Source: Gleimia sp. 6138-11-ORH1
Lineage (GTDB): Bacteria; Actinomycetota; Actinomycetes; Actinomycetales; Actinomycetaceae
Reading direction: 5' to 3'
DNA length: 64,000 bases
Assembly: GCF_024814355.1 (NCBI RefSeq)
Contig: NZ_JANUXV010000001.1
Span: 496,001-560,000 of the forward strand
Every line of letters begins with the position of its first letter. The stretch's first letter is position 1. Under the pieces are notes generated by a model. That model was not told the DNA's origin, made no database searches, and saw nothing but the letters and a program-made list of their open reading frames with translations. A program made the position numbers and the translations under genes. This document shows, one piece after another, positions 34,384 to 43,584 of the stretch.

Positions 34384-36747
34384 ATGTCTAATCTCACCAC
34401 AGCACAACTGACTGGTTTAACGCACAGCGAAATCGAAACTGCACTGGCTAACGGCGCCCAAACGAACTATGTGCGGCGCACTTCCTCGCGCCCGTTATCG
34501 ACCATTATCCGCGCCAACATTTTCACCCTCTTTAATGCAATTCTCACCACCGCGATGATTGTGGTTATCCTGATTGGCTCGTGGCAAGACGCCGTCTTTG
34601 CGATCGTCATGATCTCTAACGCGGTAATCGGAATTATTTCTGAAACTAAAGCTAAACGCACGCTTGACTCGCTGGCCATTTTGGAAGCCCCCCGAGCAAA
34701 GGTAATCCGTGACGGTAATGAGGAAGAAATCAGCTCAGATGAGATTCTTTTAAATGAACTGGTAGTGCTCCGCCAAGGCTCACAGGTACCCGCAGACGGA
34801 ATCACTATCTCATCGCAGGCTTTAAAAATTGATGAATCGATGCTCACCGGCGAATCTGTTGCGGTACGTAAAAGCTCTGACGACCAGGTGCTTTCTGGAA
34901 CCGTAGTAGTCGCCGGGGAAGGTATTATTCGCACCACCGCCATTGGCAAAGATGCGTACGCGCAGCAGCTCACTGAAGAAGCTAAGAAATTCAAAAAAGC
35001 TCACTCAGAAATCGTTGCGGGAATCAATGTCATTTTGAAAGTAATCTCTTGGGCGATTGTTCCTATAGTTGCTCTGCTAGTTTGGTCACAGTTAAATAAT
35101 GGGGAAAGTGACTGGCGTGGCGCCCTCATTCTCGCAATCGCCGGTGTAGTGGGAATGATTCCCCAAGGGCTGGTTCTGCTCACCTCACTTAACTTCGCTC
35201 TGGCAGCGGCTGGGTTAGCCCGCCAAAAAGTACTGATTCAAGAACTTAACGCGGTGGAGGTACTGGCTCGGGTAGACCGTCTGTGCGTTGATAAAACCGG
35301 TACTTTAACTTCTGGGGCTATCACCGGAAGAGAGATTATTGAACTCACCTGCGAAGCTGAAGCCCAGGCGTATCAGGCTCTTTCAGCTTTGGTGGGAGAC
35401 GCTGCTAATGAAACTGCGGTTGCCACCTTAAAACTATTAGAAAGTAGTCCGCTCACCGACGGTGAACTGATTCCTTTTGACTCCACCCGGAAGTGGTCTG
35501 CTTTCACCCAAGCAGAGCAAACTTGGTATTTCGGAGCTCCTGAAATTGTGGCGGCCACAGCCAGCAACAGTGAGGAAGTACTGCGACAAGTTAATGAACT
35601 GGCACAAACCGGTGCTCGCGTTCTGTGCTTGGCAAAAGCAACTGAGGGACAGTTGGATATTGATAATCCGGTATTCCTCACGGGACTAAAAGCTATCCTT
35701 TTGGTGGTTCTTGAAGAAGAAATTCGCCCAGATGCTGCCGATACTATGGCTTACTTCCTCAGACAAAAAGTGCAGATTAAAGTTATCTCCGGCGATAACC
35801 CCACTACCGTAGGTGCGATTGCCAAAAGAGTAGGGGTTAAGGTTGAGGGCGACATTAAAGTCATGGACGCGCGGGAGCTTGCCCCTGAAATCCTCACCGG
35901 TGACATGAGTAAACTGGCTGAAATAATGGCCGAATATGATGTGTTTGGGCGGGTTACTCCAGAGGTTAAACGAGCCATGGTACACGCTCTCCAACACCAT
36001 AAGCATACGGTGGCGATGACCGGTGACGGGGTTAATGACGTTTTAGCGTTAAAGGACGCCGACCTGGGGATTGCGATGGGTTCCGGCGCGCAGGCTACCA
36101 AAGCAGTTGCGAAAGTAGTTTTAGTTGACGGTAAGTTCGCGAAGCTACCCGCAGTGGTGGCTGAGGGCCGCAGAATTATCGCAAATATGGAAAGAGTCTC
36201 TTCACTATTCCTAACTAAAACTACCTATTCAGCGCTTTTAGCTATTATCGTTTCCGTGATGGCTTGGAAGTACCCATTCCTGCCACGCCACCTCACTATT
36301 ATCGGCAGTTTAACGATTGGGATTCCCTCATTCTTCTTAGCGATGGAACCTAACTTCCGGATTTACCGTCCGGGCTTCTTGGAAAGAACCCTCTGGCTGG
36401 CCATCCCCTCTGGGGTTACCTTAGCTTTAGCCGGTCTGGTTGGCTATCGTCTATTTGAAGCTAACCCGGAAATGGCATCTTCAGTGGCAGCCCTGACAGT
36501 AGTTGCCGGGGGACTCTATATGCTTTCAGTAATGTCACGTCCCCTCACAGTGTGGCGTGCATTTTTGCTGCTGGCAATGGCGACGATGGGCGTGCTGATT
36601 TTGCTAGTTCCCGCCCTCCGGGTATTTTTCGCTCTACAGTGGCCAAGTTTGCTGGGCTGGGGCTTCGTATTAGGAGGATTCCTAACGATCGCTCTGATTC
36701 TTGAAGGGGTGGCCTACAACTATCGGCGCAGATTCGGAAAATACTAG
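34384..36747 (+). CDS. P-type cation-transporting ATPase (CtpE/P2-like)
   Basis: The 787-residue pump has an N-terminal P-ATPase segment, the actuator motif LTGES, phosphorylated Asp303 (DKTGTLTSG), a nucleotide-binding domain, the hinge TGDGVNDVLALKDADLGIAMG, and about eight to ten membrane helices. The helix-4 motif is PQGLVLLTS, where P2 pumps usually have PEGL, so one ion-ligand Glu is Gln here. It most resembles mycobacterial CtpE, which moves calcium; the ion is inferred, not shown. A weak purine stretch precedes the ATG. A sialidase-like gene follows after 8 nt. Confidence 0.9.
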   Translation: MSNLTTAQLTGLTHSEIETALANGAQTNYVRRTSSRPLSTIIRANIFTLFNAILTTAMIVVILIGSWQDAVFAIVMISNAVIGIISETKAKRTLDSLAILEAPRAKVIRDGNEEEISSDEILLNELVVLRQGSQVPADGITISSQALKIDESMLTGESVAVRKSSDDQVLSGTVVVAGEGIIRTTAIGKDAYAQQLTEEAKKFKKAHSEIVAGINVILKVISWAIVPIVALLVWSQLNNGESDWRGALILAIAGVVGMIPQGLVLLTSLNFALAAAGLARQKVLIQELNAVEVLARVDRLCVDKTGTLTSGAITGREIIELTCEAEAQAYQALSALVGDAANETAVATLKLLESSPLTDGELIPFDSTRKWSAFTQAEQTWYFGAPEIVAATASNSEEVLRQVNELAQTGARVLCLAKATEGQLDIDNPVFLTGLKAILLVVLEEEIRPDAADTMAYFLRQKVQIKVISGDNPTTVGAIAKRVGVKVEGDIKVMDARELAPEILTGDMSKLAEIMAEYDVFGRVTPEVKRAMVHALQHHKHTVAMTGDGVNDVLALKDADLGIAMGSGAQATKAVAKVVLVDGKFAKLPAVVAEGRRIIANMERVSSLFLTKTTYSALLAIIVSVMAWKYPFLPRHLTIIGSLTIGIPSFFLAMEPNFRIYRPGFLERTLWLAIPSGVTLALAGLVGYRLFEANPEMASSVAALTVVAGGLYMLSVMSRPLTVWRAFLLLAMATMGVLILLVPALRVFFALQWPSLLGWGFVLGGFLTIALILEGVAYNYRRRFGKY

Positions 36748-36755
36748 GCAGTAAA

Positions 36756-37823
36756 ATGCAGCTTTTAGATTCGCAAGAGGTTGTTACCGTCACGCAAATG
36801 CGGCGGTTGCTTCCCAACGCCCTCGAAACCAGAGTCCCAGCGCTAACTGCTTTCGCAGATGGAAATCTGCTGGTCGCCTTTGACACCCGTCTGGCTCCCA
36901 CCGATTCTGATTGGGAAGCAGTTGGGGGAGCGATGGCTGCTGACCTGCCAAATCCAAACTCGCTGGGTCTAGTGCGCGGCAGCGTCAAAGGAAACGAATT
37001 GGTCTTTTCCGCACCAAAAATTTGGAAGCAGGGGAGCACGCAGCCGAAAACAGGTTTTTCCGATCCCTGTATTCTTTCTGCTGGCAATCGGGTGGTGGTT
37101 GTCTACGCTAAGAGTACTGACGTGGGTTTTGCCGGTTCACGCGGTTACCGCGGGCAGGAGGCTCGAAACACTTTATTCATTGAAGTTGCGGTTTCTGATG
37201 ATCGCGGTGAAACCTGGTCTTATGCGGATACCAGTGCAACTGTCTACGGTGATTATGCGGGTGTTTTTGCCACTTCTGGACATGGAGTAGTTATTTCCTA
37301 CGAGTTTGGAGATACCTGGGTTGTTCCGCTGGTGGCGCGCCGGTTTGATGGCAGTACTACCCATTTGACGATGCGGAGCGCAGACCGCGGTTTAAGTTGG
37401 GTGGTGGGTGAGCCAACTGGTGCCGATATGGATGAAACTGCCTATGGGCTGTTAGACGGCAAACTGGTTCTTAGTGCGCGCCGGACTTCTGCTTTTAAAT
37501 CAGGTGAGTTGGGGCGTTACACAGCAGTTTCCGAGGACGGTGGTTTAACCTGGTCTGTTCCGCAGTGGGATGATTCCTTACCAGCCGCCGCCTGTAATGC
37601 TAGCTTGCTTAGCGTTGATAGGGGATTATTGTTTGCCTATAGTGGAGCGGGGAGAAAAGGCGGTTTTTTGGCGTTAAAGTCGAAACTATCTGCCCCGTGG
37701 GAAGAAATCGGGTGTTTCACTACCGGTCCGTGCGGATATGTTGAAACTGCCTGGGTAGCTGGAAAATTACTGGTTCTCTACGAGGTTCCTACGGGGATCC
37801 GAGCAAGTTTATTGGCTTTGTAA
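36756..37823 (+). CDS. Exo-alpha-sialidase, GH33 type, without signal peptide
   Basis: The 355-residue beta-propeller carries three Asp boxes: SDDRGETW (147-154), SADRGLSW (208-215) and SEDGGLTW (259-266). Arg26 in RVPAL corresponds to the RIP arginine; Arg242/243 and Arg300 could complete the arginine triad. Asp103 (FSDP) fits the acid/base position, with Glu227 and Tyr328 as the catalytic Glu-Tyr pair. These assignments are by eye. It has no signal peptide or anchor, so it is probably cytoplasmic and needs a sialoglycan importer. It starts 8 nt after the ATPase stop; no sialic acid catabolism genes are adjacent. Confidence 0.85.
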   Translation: MQLLDSQEVVTVTQMRRLLPNALETRVPALTAFADGNLLVAFDTRLAPTDSDWEAVGGAMAADLPNPNSLGLVRGSVKGNELVFSAPKIWKQGSTQPKTGFSDPCILSAGNRVVVVYAKSTDVGFAGSRGYRGQEARNTLFIEVAVSDDRGETWSYADTSATVYGDYAGVFATSGHGVVISYEFGDTWVVPLVARRFDGSTTHLTMRSADRGLSWVVGEPTGADMDETAYGLLDGKLVLSARRTSAFKSGELGRYTAVSEDGGLTWSVPQWDDSLPAAACNASLLSVDRGLLFAYSGAGRKGGFLALKSKLSAPWEEIGCFTTGPCGYVETAWVAGKLLVLYEVPTGIRASLLAL

Positions 37824-37954
37824 ATTTTCACAATATTTTCTTTGTACTTTCTTTACAAAGCCGGGTGCACTAAGATGTTTAGTGAATCAGACCGGCTACA
37901 TAAAATCTAAATTTGTTTATGCTTAGTCGTTGATATTAAGGAAAAGAGAAGTAT

Positions 37955-38950
37955 ATGACGACTCCAGAAAATACTCCGCAACCAGCTGAAGGTCAGCCAA
38001 CTCCACCAAATGTGCCCAGTCAGCCAGAAGTAGCTCCAACTTGGGATGGCGCTGCGCCAGCTAGCTTTGAACCATTTGCAGCACCGATGCAGGCTACTCC
38101 TGAAACTCCGCAGATGCCAGCTAATGCTATGCCGGGAGAATACCCTCAGGGACAAGTCCCACCAGTAGCACCGCAAGCGCCAGCCTATGGGCAGCCAGTC
38201 CCACAGCCAGGTGCTCCAATACCAGCATTGGGAATGCCTCAAGGTGCTCCCCAACCAGCTGGTCCTTCCTTTTCAGAACAGATGAACGCTGCAGTTAATT
38301 CCGAAAAGTTAGCTCCCTACAGGAATATTTTCACTAACCTGTGGAAGGGTGATACCGGCGCATCTATTGATGAGGGCGATCGTAATTCGAAACTATGGAT
38401 TCCAGCTCTGTCAGTAGTAACTGTTTTCAGCGCCTTTGTTTACACATTCTTTATTAGCCGTATGGCCGGACAGGTAGGGTCCTTCCTTTTCGGCGGATAT
38501 CCTCGCCTAAATGACCGTTTCTCCAGCTACCTTGGGTTGCCCGCCGATAAGTTCTTTGCCCTACTTTTCGGGATGATCATCATGTTCGGGATCGGTTTAG
38601 CGCTGCGTGCAGTGGCCCTTACAGTAGCAGCCAAGTTACGGCAAAAGACCTATAGCTTCACTCGAGCTGCGAATCTGCTGGCAGTGGCCTATCTTCCATC
38701 CTTGATGATGATCAGCTTAGTTTTCGTATTCGCTCTAATGCCAGGTACTTTGATGATTCGCATTGCCAGCCTAATGCTCTTTGTCCTCTTCCTACCAATG
38801 TTGTTGATGAGCGAACTGATTATCTACGTTGGTTTCAACCGGCAAAATGGATTCGCAAAATCCGTTCTAGTTCCTCACGTAATGCTCACCGGAGCATCGA
38901 TGGTTCTGCTGCTGGTTATCATGACTATCCTCAGGTCGATTGTTGACTGA
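37955..38950 (+). CDS. Pro/Gln/Ala-rich membrane protein of unknown function
   Basis: The 331-residue protein has two parts. Residues 1 to about 110 are a low-complexity cytoplasmic or external region rich in Pro, Gln, Ala and Glu. Residues about 145-330 hold five predicted transmembrane helices, including FALLFGMIIMFGIGLALRAVAL and SLMMISLVFVFALMPGTLMI. The membrane part recalls the Yip1-like group, but I do not recognise a family firmly. AAGGAAAAGAGAAG before the ATG is a good ribosome binding site. It stands alone between a CTTTGTA/TACAAAG inverted repeat (37840-37860) and a strong terminator. Confidence 0.8.
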   Translation: MTTPENTPQPAEGQPTPPNVPSQPEVAPTWDGAAPASFEPFAAPMQATPETPQMPANAMPGEYPQGQVPPVAPQAPAYGQPVPQPGAPIPALGMPQGAPQPAGPSFSEQMNAAVNSEKLAPYRNIFTNLWKGDTGASIDEGDRNSKLWIPALSVVTVFSAFVYTFFISRMAGQVGSFLFGGYPRLNDRFSSYLGLPADKFFALLFGMIIMFGIGLALRAVALTVAAKLRQKTYSFTRAANLLAVAYLPSLMMISLVFVFALMPGTLMIRIASLMLFVLFLPMLLMSELIIYVGFNRQNGFAKSVLVPHVMLTGASMVLLLVIMTILRSIVD

Positions 38951-38964
38951 TCACTAACCAAAAT

Positions 38965-38993
38965 AAATCGCAGGTGCAAAGCACCTGCGATTT
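38965..38993 (+). terminator. Terminator of the Pro-rich membrane protein gene
   Basis: A perfect 13-bp stem (AAATCGCAGGTGC and complement) with an AAA loop ends in TTTTT, 14 nt after the stop. Confidence 0.9.
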
Positions 38994-39114
38994 TTAATTG
39001 GATAAGAATAAAAATCAGCTAAACCCCGATTTATCCGGTGAAAATAATGACTTCGGTTCGGTAACATTAAGTAACTGCGAGGAAATTTAGTAACTGTGAG
39101 GAAAGAGAAGACAC

Positions 39115-39936
39115 ATGAACCGATTAAATCTAAATGTCTTTGGTAAAGCATCTGAAGAAGTAGTTCCCTTAGTTCTCATCCACGCATTGGGCACCGATAG
39201 TTCCTCATTCAAACAGGTAATCGCCGCGCTTAACTACCCGTGGACGATTACGGTAGATCTGCCTGGTCACGGTAAATCTGCACCCCTTTCAACCTTAAAA
39301 CCTTCCTCTCCTGAAGTAGTTTTCACCGCGATTTTAGAAAACCTAGAAGCAATTGGCGTGCAGCAGTTCCACCTAGCCGGAATATCAATTGGGGGAATGC
39401 TCAGCTGGTACGGGCTGACGCATTATCCGGCGCAGGTGCTTTCGGCCACGGTGCTCTGCGCCGGTCCAGCAAATCTACCAGCCACCCAGTGGGAAGAAAG
39501 AGCCAGGAAAGTACGTGCAAGCGGAGTAGCACATTTAGTTGAACCAACTATGGAACGATGGTTCACCCCGGAAATGTTCCGCAACCGCCCTCGGGAAATT
39601 GAATGGATTAAAGAAACCTATCGTAACTGTAACCCAGAAGGCTACGCACAGTGCTGTGAAGTCCTTGCCAACTTGGACCTACGCGAAAAGGAACTACCAG
39701 CGGGACGCAACTTCACTTTGGCAGCGGCTGAACACGACGGAGGTTTCCCCCCTGAAACAGGGCAGAGCGTATTCCAATCCATCTGTGACAGACACCAAAG
39801 TCCACAAGTCGAAAGTGGCGTTGCCACCGCCAGTGGGAAGCTTCACTTCCAGGTGATTAAAGGAGCTGCCCATCAAGCTGCCGTGGAGCAACCCCAGCAG
39901 GTAGCTGAAATCATTAAACTAGCTTTAGGGAACTAA
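39115..39936 (+). CDS. Alpha/beta-hydrolase (3-oxoadipate enol-lactonase-like)
   Basis: The 273-residue protein has the alpha/beta-hydrolase plan: oxyanion HALGTD, VDLPGHGKS, the nucleophile elbow GISIGG with its Ser, and a C-terminal GAAHQAAVEQP with the catalytic His. It resembles PcaD-like lactonases, but no other beta-ketoadipate genes are present, so the substrate is unknown. The upstream region contains a short duplication, AGTAACTGCGAGGAAA and AGTAACTGTGAGGAAA, so the Shine-Dalgarno is present twice. The gene lies between a terminator and the promoter of uvrA. Confidence 0.88.
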   Translation: MNRLNLNVFGKASEEVVPLVLIHALGTDSSSFKQVIAALNYPWTITVDLPGHGKSAPLSTLKPSSPEVVFTAILENLEAIGVQQFHLAGISIGGMLSWYGLTHYPAQVLSATVLCAGPANLPATQWEERARKVRASGVAHLVEPTMERWFTPEMFRNRPREIEWIKETYRNCNPEGYAQCCEVLANLDLREKELPAGRNFTLAAAEHDGGFPPETGQSVFQSICDRHQSPQVESGVATASGKLHFQVIKGAAHQAAVEQPQQVAEIIKLALGN

Positions 39937-39962
39937 GCGAACGGGGCAACACTCACCGGGAA

Positions 39963-39978
39963 TCGAACATTTGTACGA
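39963..39978 (+). promoter_or_regulatory. LexA/SOS box over the -35 of uvrA
   Basis: TCGAACATTTGTACGA matches the Gram-positive and actinobacterial SOS consensus TCGAAC-N4-GTTCGA with one mismatch. It overlaps TTGTAC (39971-39976), which is spaced exactly 17 bp from the TAAACT -10 at 39994-39999. Repressor binding there would block polymerase directly. Confidence 0.75.
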
Positions 39979-39993
39979 CATGCGGTGGTTAGG

Positions 39994-39999
39994 TAAACT
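39994..39999 (+). promoter_or_regulatory. -10 element of uvrA, predicted leaderless
   Basis: TAAACT with TTGTAC 17 bp upstream forms the uvrA promoter. The GTG start codon lies 6 nt after the -10, leaving no room for a ribosome binding site. Confidence 0.6.
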
Positions 40000-40005
40000 T
40001 AAGCT

Positions 40006-42840
40006 GTGCAAGAAAAACTAATCGTCCGCGGAGCCCGCGCCCATAATCTAAAAAGTGTAGACCTAGATTTACCTCGGGAAGCAATGATTGTTTTCACCGG
40101 ACTATCTGGTTCGGGAAAATCCTCTTTAGCTTTCGACACGATTTTTGCCGAAGGGCAACGTCGCTACGTGGAATCACTATCTTCCTATGCCCGCCAGTTC
40201 CTGGGACAAATGGATAAACCAGAAGTCGATTTCATTGAAGGGCTTTCCCCAGCAGTCTCAATCGACCAAAAATCCACTTCGCGTAACCCCCGTTCAACAG
40301 TGGGGACAATTACCGAAATCTACGATTACCTGCGTTTACTGTACGCTCGCACTGGTATTGCACACTGTCCTAAATGTGACGAACAGATTACTGCGCAAAC
40401 TCCACAGCAAATCGTTGATTCAGTTAGTACCCTGCCGGCGGGCACCCGCTTTCAAGTGCGTGCCCCGATGGTCAGAGGGCGAAAAGGTGAGTACGCGGAC
40501 TTATTTGCTGACCTGCGGGCCGAAGGATACGCCCGCGTCGTAGTCGATGGGGAAGAACACCGGTTAGAGTCGGTGCCGGTGTTAGAAAAGAAACTGAAAC
40601 ACTCAATCGATGTAGTAGTCGATCGCCTAGTGGTTAAAGATAATATACGTCAACGGCTCACTGATTCGGTTGAAACAGCTCTTAAACTAACTGACGGGCT
40701 AGTGGTAATTGAACTGGTTGATCTTGAGCCAACTGACCCGCATAAGTTCCGGCGCTATTCTGAAAAACGAGCTTGCCCTAACGATCATCCGCTCACTTTA
40801 GAAGAAATTGAACCACGCACATTTTCATTCAATGCTCCCTACGGGGCTTGCCCCACGTGTTCTGGATTAGGGACACGTTTAGAAGTCGATCCTGATCTGG
40901 TTATTCCAGATGAGGGACTTACCCTAAAAGAAGGGGCGATTAGCCCCTGGCCACCGCACAATAAGTATCACCGGCAGATTCTAGAAGCCCTGGGTAAAGA
41001 ACTTGGCTTTGACATGGATACTCCGTGGCGAGATTTCTCAGACGAACTGAAACAGACACTGTTATTCGGCAAAGACTATAAAGTGCAGGTGCAGTACCGC
41101 AACCGCTTTGGCCGCGAACGTAGCTATACCGGCGGATTTGAAGGTGCCGTACTTTGGGTTGAACGCAAACGGAAGGAAACTGAGTCCGAAAGTCAGCTGG
41201 AAAAGCTCACTTCCTACATGCGCGAAACCGCCTGTCCAAGCTGTAAGGGAGCTCGTTTAAAACCAGAAGTACTGGCAGTTAAAATCAACGGGCTTTCTAT
41301 CTCCAGCTTAACTGAGCTATCAGTGGTGGATGCTCGCGATTTTCTCCAAGAAGTTGAACTAACTGCCCGGACTAAACAGATTGCAGCGCCAATCCTAACA
41401 GAGATTTTAGCGCGCCTAAACTTCCTCATCGACGTGGGGTTAAACTATTTAACCCTTTCCCGTTCAGCGGGAACTCTCTCTGGTGGCGAAGCGCAGCGTA
41501 TTCGCCTGGCAACCCAAATCGGATCAGGTTTAGTAGGCGTACTTTACGTACTGGATGAACCCTCTATTGGTTTACATCAGCGAGATAATGATCGGCTGAT
41601 TGAAACTTTAGAAAAACTCCGCGACCTGGGAAATACGCTGATTGTGGTTGAACACGATGAAGATACGATTGCCCACGCAGACTGGATTGTAGACATTGGG
41701 CCCGGCGCTGGGGAACACGGGGGACAAATTGTTCACTCCGGTACTTTGTCGCAGTTAAAACGCAATCATGACTCACTTACCGGCGACTATCTTTCAGGGC
41801 GTAAGCGAATTGAAGTTCCGAAAGAACGCCGGCAAGTAAACCCCGAATCGGCGATTGTAGTCCATGGAGCAAAAGAAAATAACCTGCAGAATGTAACCGT
41901 TTCTTTTCCCCGCGGAGTATTCACCGCGGTTACCGGTGTGTCTGGTTCAGGTAAATCAACTTTGGTAAATGGGATTCTCTATCAATCCCTGGCTAAGCGT
42001 CTGAACCGAGCACAGTTAGTGCCTGGCCGGCATAAGTCAGTTTCTGGAATAGAGGAACTTGATAAGGTAGTTCACGTTGATCAATCCCCAATTGGGCGCA
42101 CTCCTCGCTCTAACCCAGCCACTTATACGGGCGTGTGGGATATTGTGCGAAACCTATTTGCTGGTACCCCCGAAGCAATGGTCCGAGGTTACACAGCAGG
42201 ACGGTTTTCCTTCAACGTAAAAGGTGGGCGCTGTGAACCATGTAAAGGCGACGGAACCATCAAGATTGAAATGAACTTCCTCCCGGACGTCTACGTCACC
42301 TGCGAAGTCTGTCAAGGAAAACGTTATAACCGAGAGACTCTAGAAGTCACCTATAAGGGCAAAAATATTGCCGATATTTTAGAGATGCCCATTGCTGATG
42401 CAGCTGAGTTTTTCGCGCAAATCCCACGTATTTCCCGATATTTACAGACTCTGGTAGAAGTCGGTTTAGGATACGTAAGGCTGGGGCAGTCCGCCACCAC
42501 TCTTTCCGGTGGGGAAGCGCAGCGAGTGAAACTGGCAGCTGAACTACAACGCAGAACCCGAGGGCGGTCTGTTTACGTCCTCGATGAGCCAACCACCGGT
42601 TTACATTCAGAAGATATTAGAAAGCTACTTTTGGTCTTGCAAAGCCTGGTCGATAAAGGCAATACGGTGATCGTGATTGAACACAACTTAGATGTGATTA
42701 AATCAGCTGACTGGATTATCGATATGGGACCCGAAGGTGGCGCCGGCGGTGGCCAGGTGATTGCGGAAGGAACTCCGGAAAAAGTAGCTACGATTGGGAA
42801 GTCACATACGGGACGGTATCTGCGCAGACTACTGAAATAA
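40006..42840 (+). CDS. uvrA: Excinuclease ABC subunit A
   Basis: UvrA is the damage-sensing ABC ATPase dimer that loads UvrB. The 944-residue protein carries two ATPase modules: Walker [17 protein letters not shown] and [15 protein letters not shown], and signatures [13 protein letters not shown] and [13 protein letters not shown]. Its zinc modules include [23 protein letters not shown] and [16 protein letters not shown] is a further Cys pair. Length and motifs are complete. The GTG start is read without a leader, and the LexA box upstream predicts induction by DNA damage. uvrB and uvrC lie about 9 kb and 4 kb away. Confidence 0.97.
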   Translation: MQEKLIVRGARAHNLKSVDLDLPREAMIVFTGLSGSGKSSLAFDTIFAEGQRRYVESLSSYARQFLGQMDKPEVDFIEGLSPAVSIDQKSTSRNPRSTVGTITEIYDYLRLLYARTGIAHCPKCDEQITAQTPQQIVDSVSTLPAGTRFQVRAPMVRGRKGEYADLFADLRAEGYARVVVDGEEHRLESVPVLEKKLKHSIDVVVDRLVVKDNIRQRLTDSVETALKLTDGLVVIELVDLEPTDPHKFRRYSEKRACPNDHPLTLEEIEPRTFSFNAPYGACPTCSGLGTRLEVDPDLVIPDEGLTLKEGAISPWPPHNKYHRQILEALGKELGFDMDTPWRDFSDELKQTLLFGKDYKVQVQYRNRFGRERSYTGGFEGAVLWVERKRKETESESQLEKLTSYMRETACPSCKGARLKPEVLAVKINGLSISSLTELSVVDARDFLQEVELTARTKQIAAPILTEILARLNFLIDVGLNYLTLSRSAGTLSGGEAQRIRLATQIGSGLVGVLYVLDEPSIGLHQRDNDRLIETLEKLRDLGNTLIVVEHDEDTIAHADWIVDIGPGAGEHGGQIVHSGTLSQLKRNHDSLTGDYLSGRKRIEVPKERRQVNPESAIVVHGAKENNLQNVTVSFPRGVFTAVTGVSGSGKSTLVNGILYQSLAKRLNRAQLVPGRHKSVSGIEELDKVVHVDQSPIGRTPRSNPATYTGVWDIVRNLFAGTPEAMVRGYTAGRFSFNVKGGRCEPCKGDGTIKIEMNFLPDVYVTCEVCQGKRYNRETLEVTYKGKNIADILEMPIADAAEFFAQIPRISRYLQTLVEVGLGYVRLGQSATTLSGGEAQRVKLAAELQRRTRGRSVYVLDEPTTGLHSEDIRKLLLVLQSLVDKGNTVIVIEHNLDVIKSADWIIDMGPEGGAGGGQVIAEGTPEKVATIGKSHTGRYLRRLLK

Positions 42841-42842
42841 AA

Positions 42843-42887
42843 TACTGTGGTGGAGCATAAGCCTAGTGCTTTAACTCCACCACAGTA
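42843..42887. terminator. Bidirectional terminator between uvrA and the SDR gene
   Basis: TACTGTGGTGGAG (42843-42855) pairs perfectly with CTCCACCACAGTA (42875-42887) and is followed by ATTTTAT. It separates two convergent genes. Confidence 0.8.
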
Positions 42888-42897
42888 ATTTTATCGG

Positions 42898-43572
42898 TTA
42901 AATAAGTGGCGCAATCGATAATGAGCCAATGAAAGCTTCCGCAGAAGCATCTAAAACCGCTCTTACCGCTTTAGCAACAGAACTAGGTTGCAGATGTTCA
43001 CCCGGATCATAGGGACGATCCATGGAGGCTTGTATTGCCACCTGCATTTGCGTGTCTACCCGGCCAGGGTGAATCGAAGAGACCCTCACCTTACCGCGTT
43101 CTTCTTCTCTTAAAGAATCTGCAAACGCACGTAAAGCAAACTTAGAAGCAGCGTATGCCGCCCACCCGGGACTAGCTTTTAGACCAGCCCCAGAGTTAAT
43201 GAAAATTACCTGCCCTTTTGCCTTACGAAGCACCGGTAAAAGCTGTCTGGTTAAATCAGCTGTGGAAATAACGTTCAGGGCAAACATCTGCTCCCAGTCA
43301 GTATGCGAGGTTTCTAAAACGGACTTAACAAAAGCAATTCCCGCGTTATGGATTAAACCATCCAACTCAGAAATCTGCGCGCAGGCATTTTCTAAGGCTG
43401 ATTCATCTGTAAGATCAACGATAAAAGGTTCTGCAGACGGAAGTGAAGCGACCAACTCCGTAACTTTTTCGGGATCTCTACCACCTACAAGAAGATGAGT
43501 ATCTTCCGCAAGCTCAGAACAGATCGCCCGCCCAATTCCACCAGTTGCGCCAGTAACTAAAACTTTCCGCAT
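42898..43572 (-). CDS. Short-chain dehydrogenase/reductase
   Basis: The 224-residue oxidoreductase has the classical SDR core: the cofactor loop TGATGGIGRAI, the NAG-type motif HNAG, the catalytic Ser in INSGAG and the YxxxK pair in YAASKFALRAFADSLR. The Arg of GGRD after strand 2 suggests NADP(H). The substrate cannot be told from the sequence. It lies 12 nt downstream of the acyl-CoA ligase gene, with AGGAGT upstream of its ATG, so the two form an operon and a fatty or isoprenoid acyl intermediate is possible. Confidence 0.93.
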   Translation of the reverse strand: MRKVLVTGATGGIGRAICSELAEDTHLLVGGRDPEKVTELVASLPSAEPFIVDLTDESALENACAQISELDGLIHNAGIAFVKSVLETSHTDWEQMFALNVISTADLTRQLLPVLRKAKGQVIFINSGAGLKASPGWAAYAASKFALRAFADSLREEERGKVRVSSIHPGRVDTQMQVAIQASMDRPYDPGEHLQPSSVAKAVRAVLDASAEAFIGSLSIAPLI

Positions 43573-43584
43573 GGAAACTCCTGA

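Noticed and set aside
36545-37087. 180-codon frame antisense to the ATPase-sialidase junction
   Set aside because: It spans the ends of two supported genes on the other strand and has the Ser/Pro-rich composition of a shadow frame.
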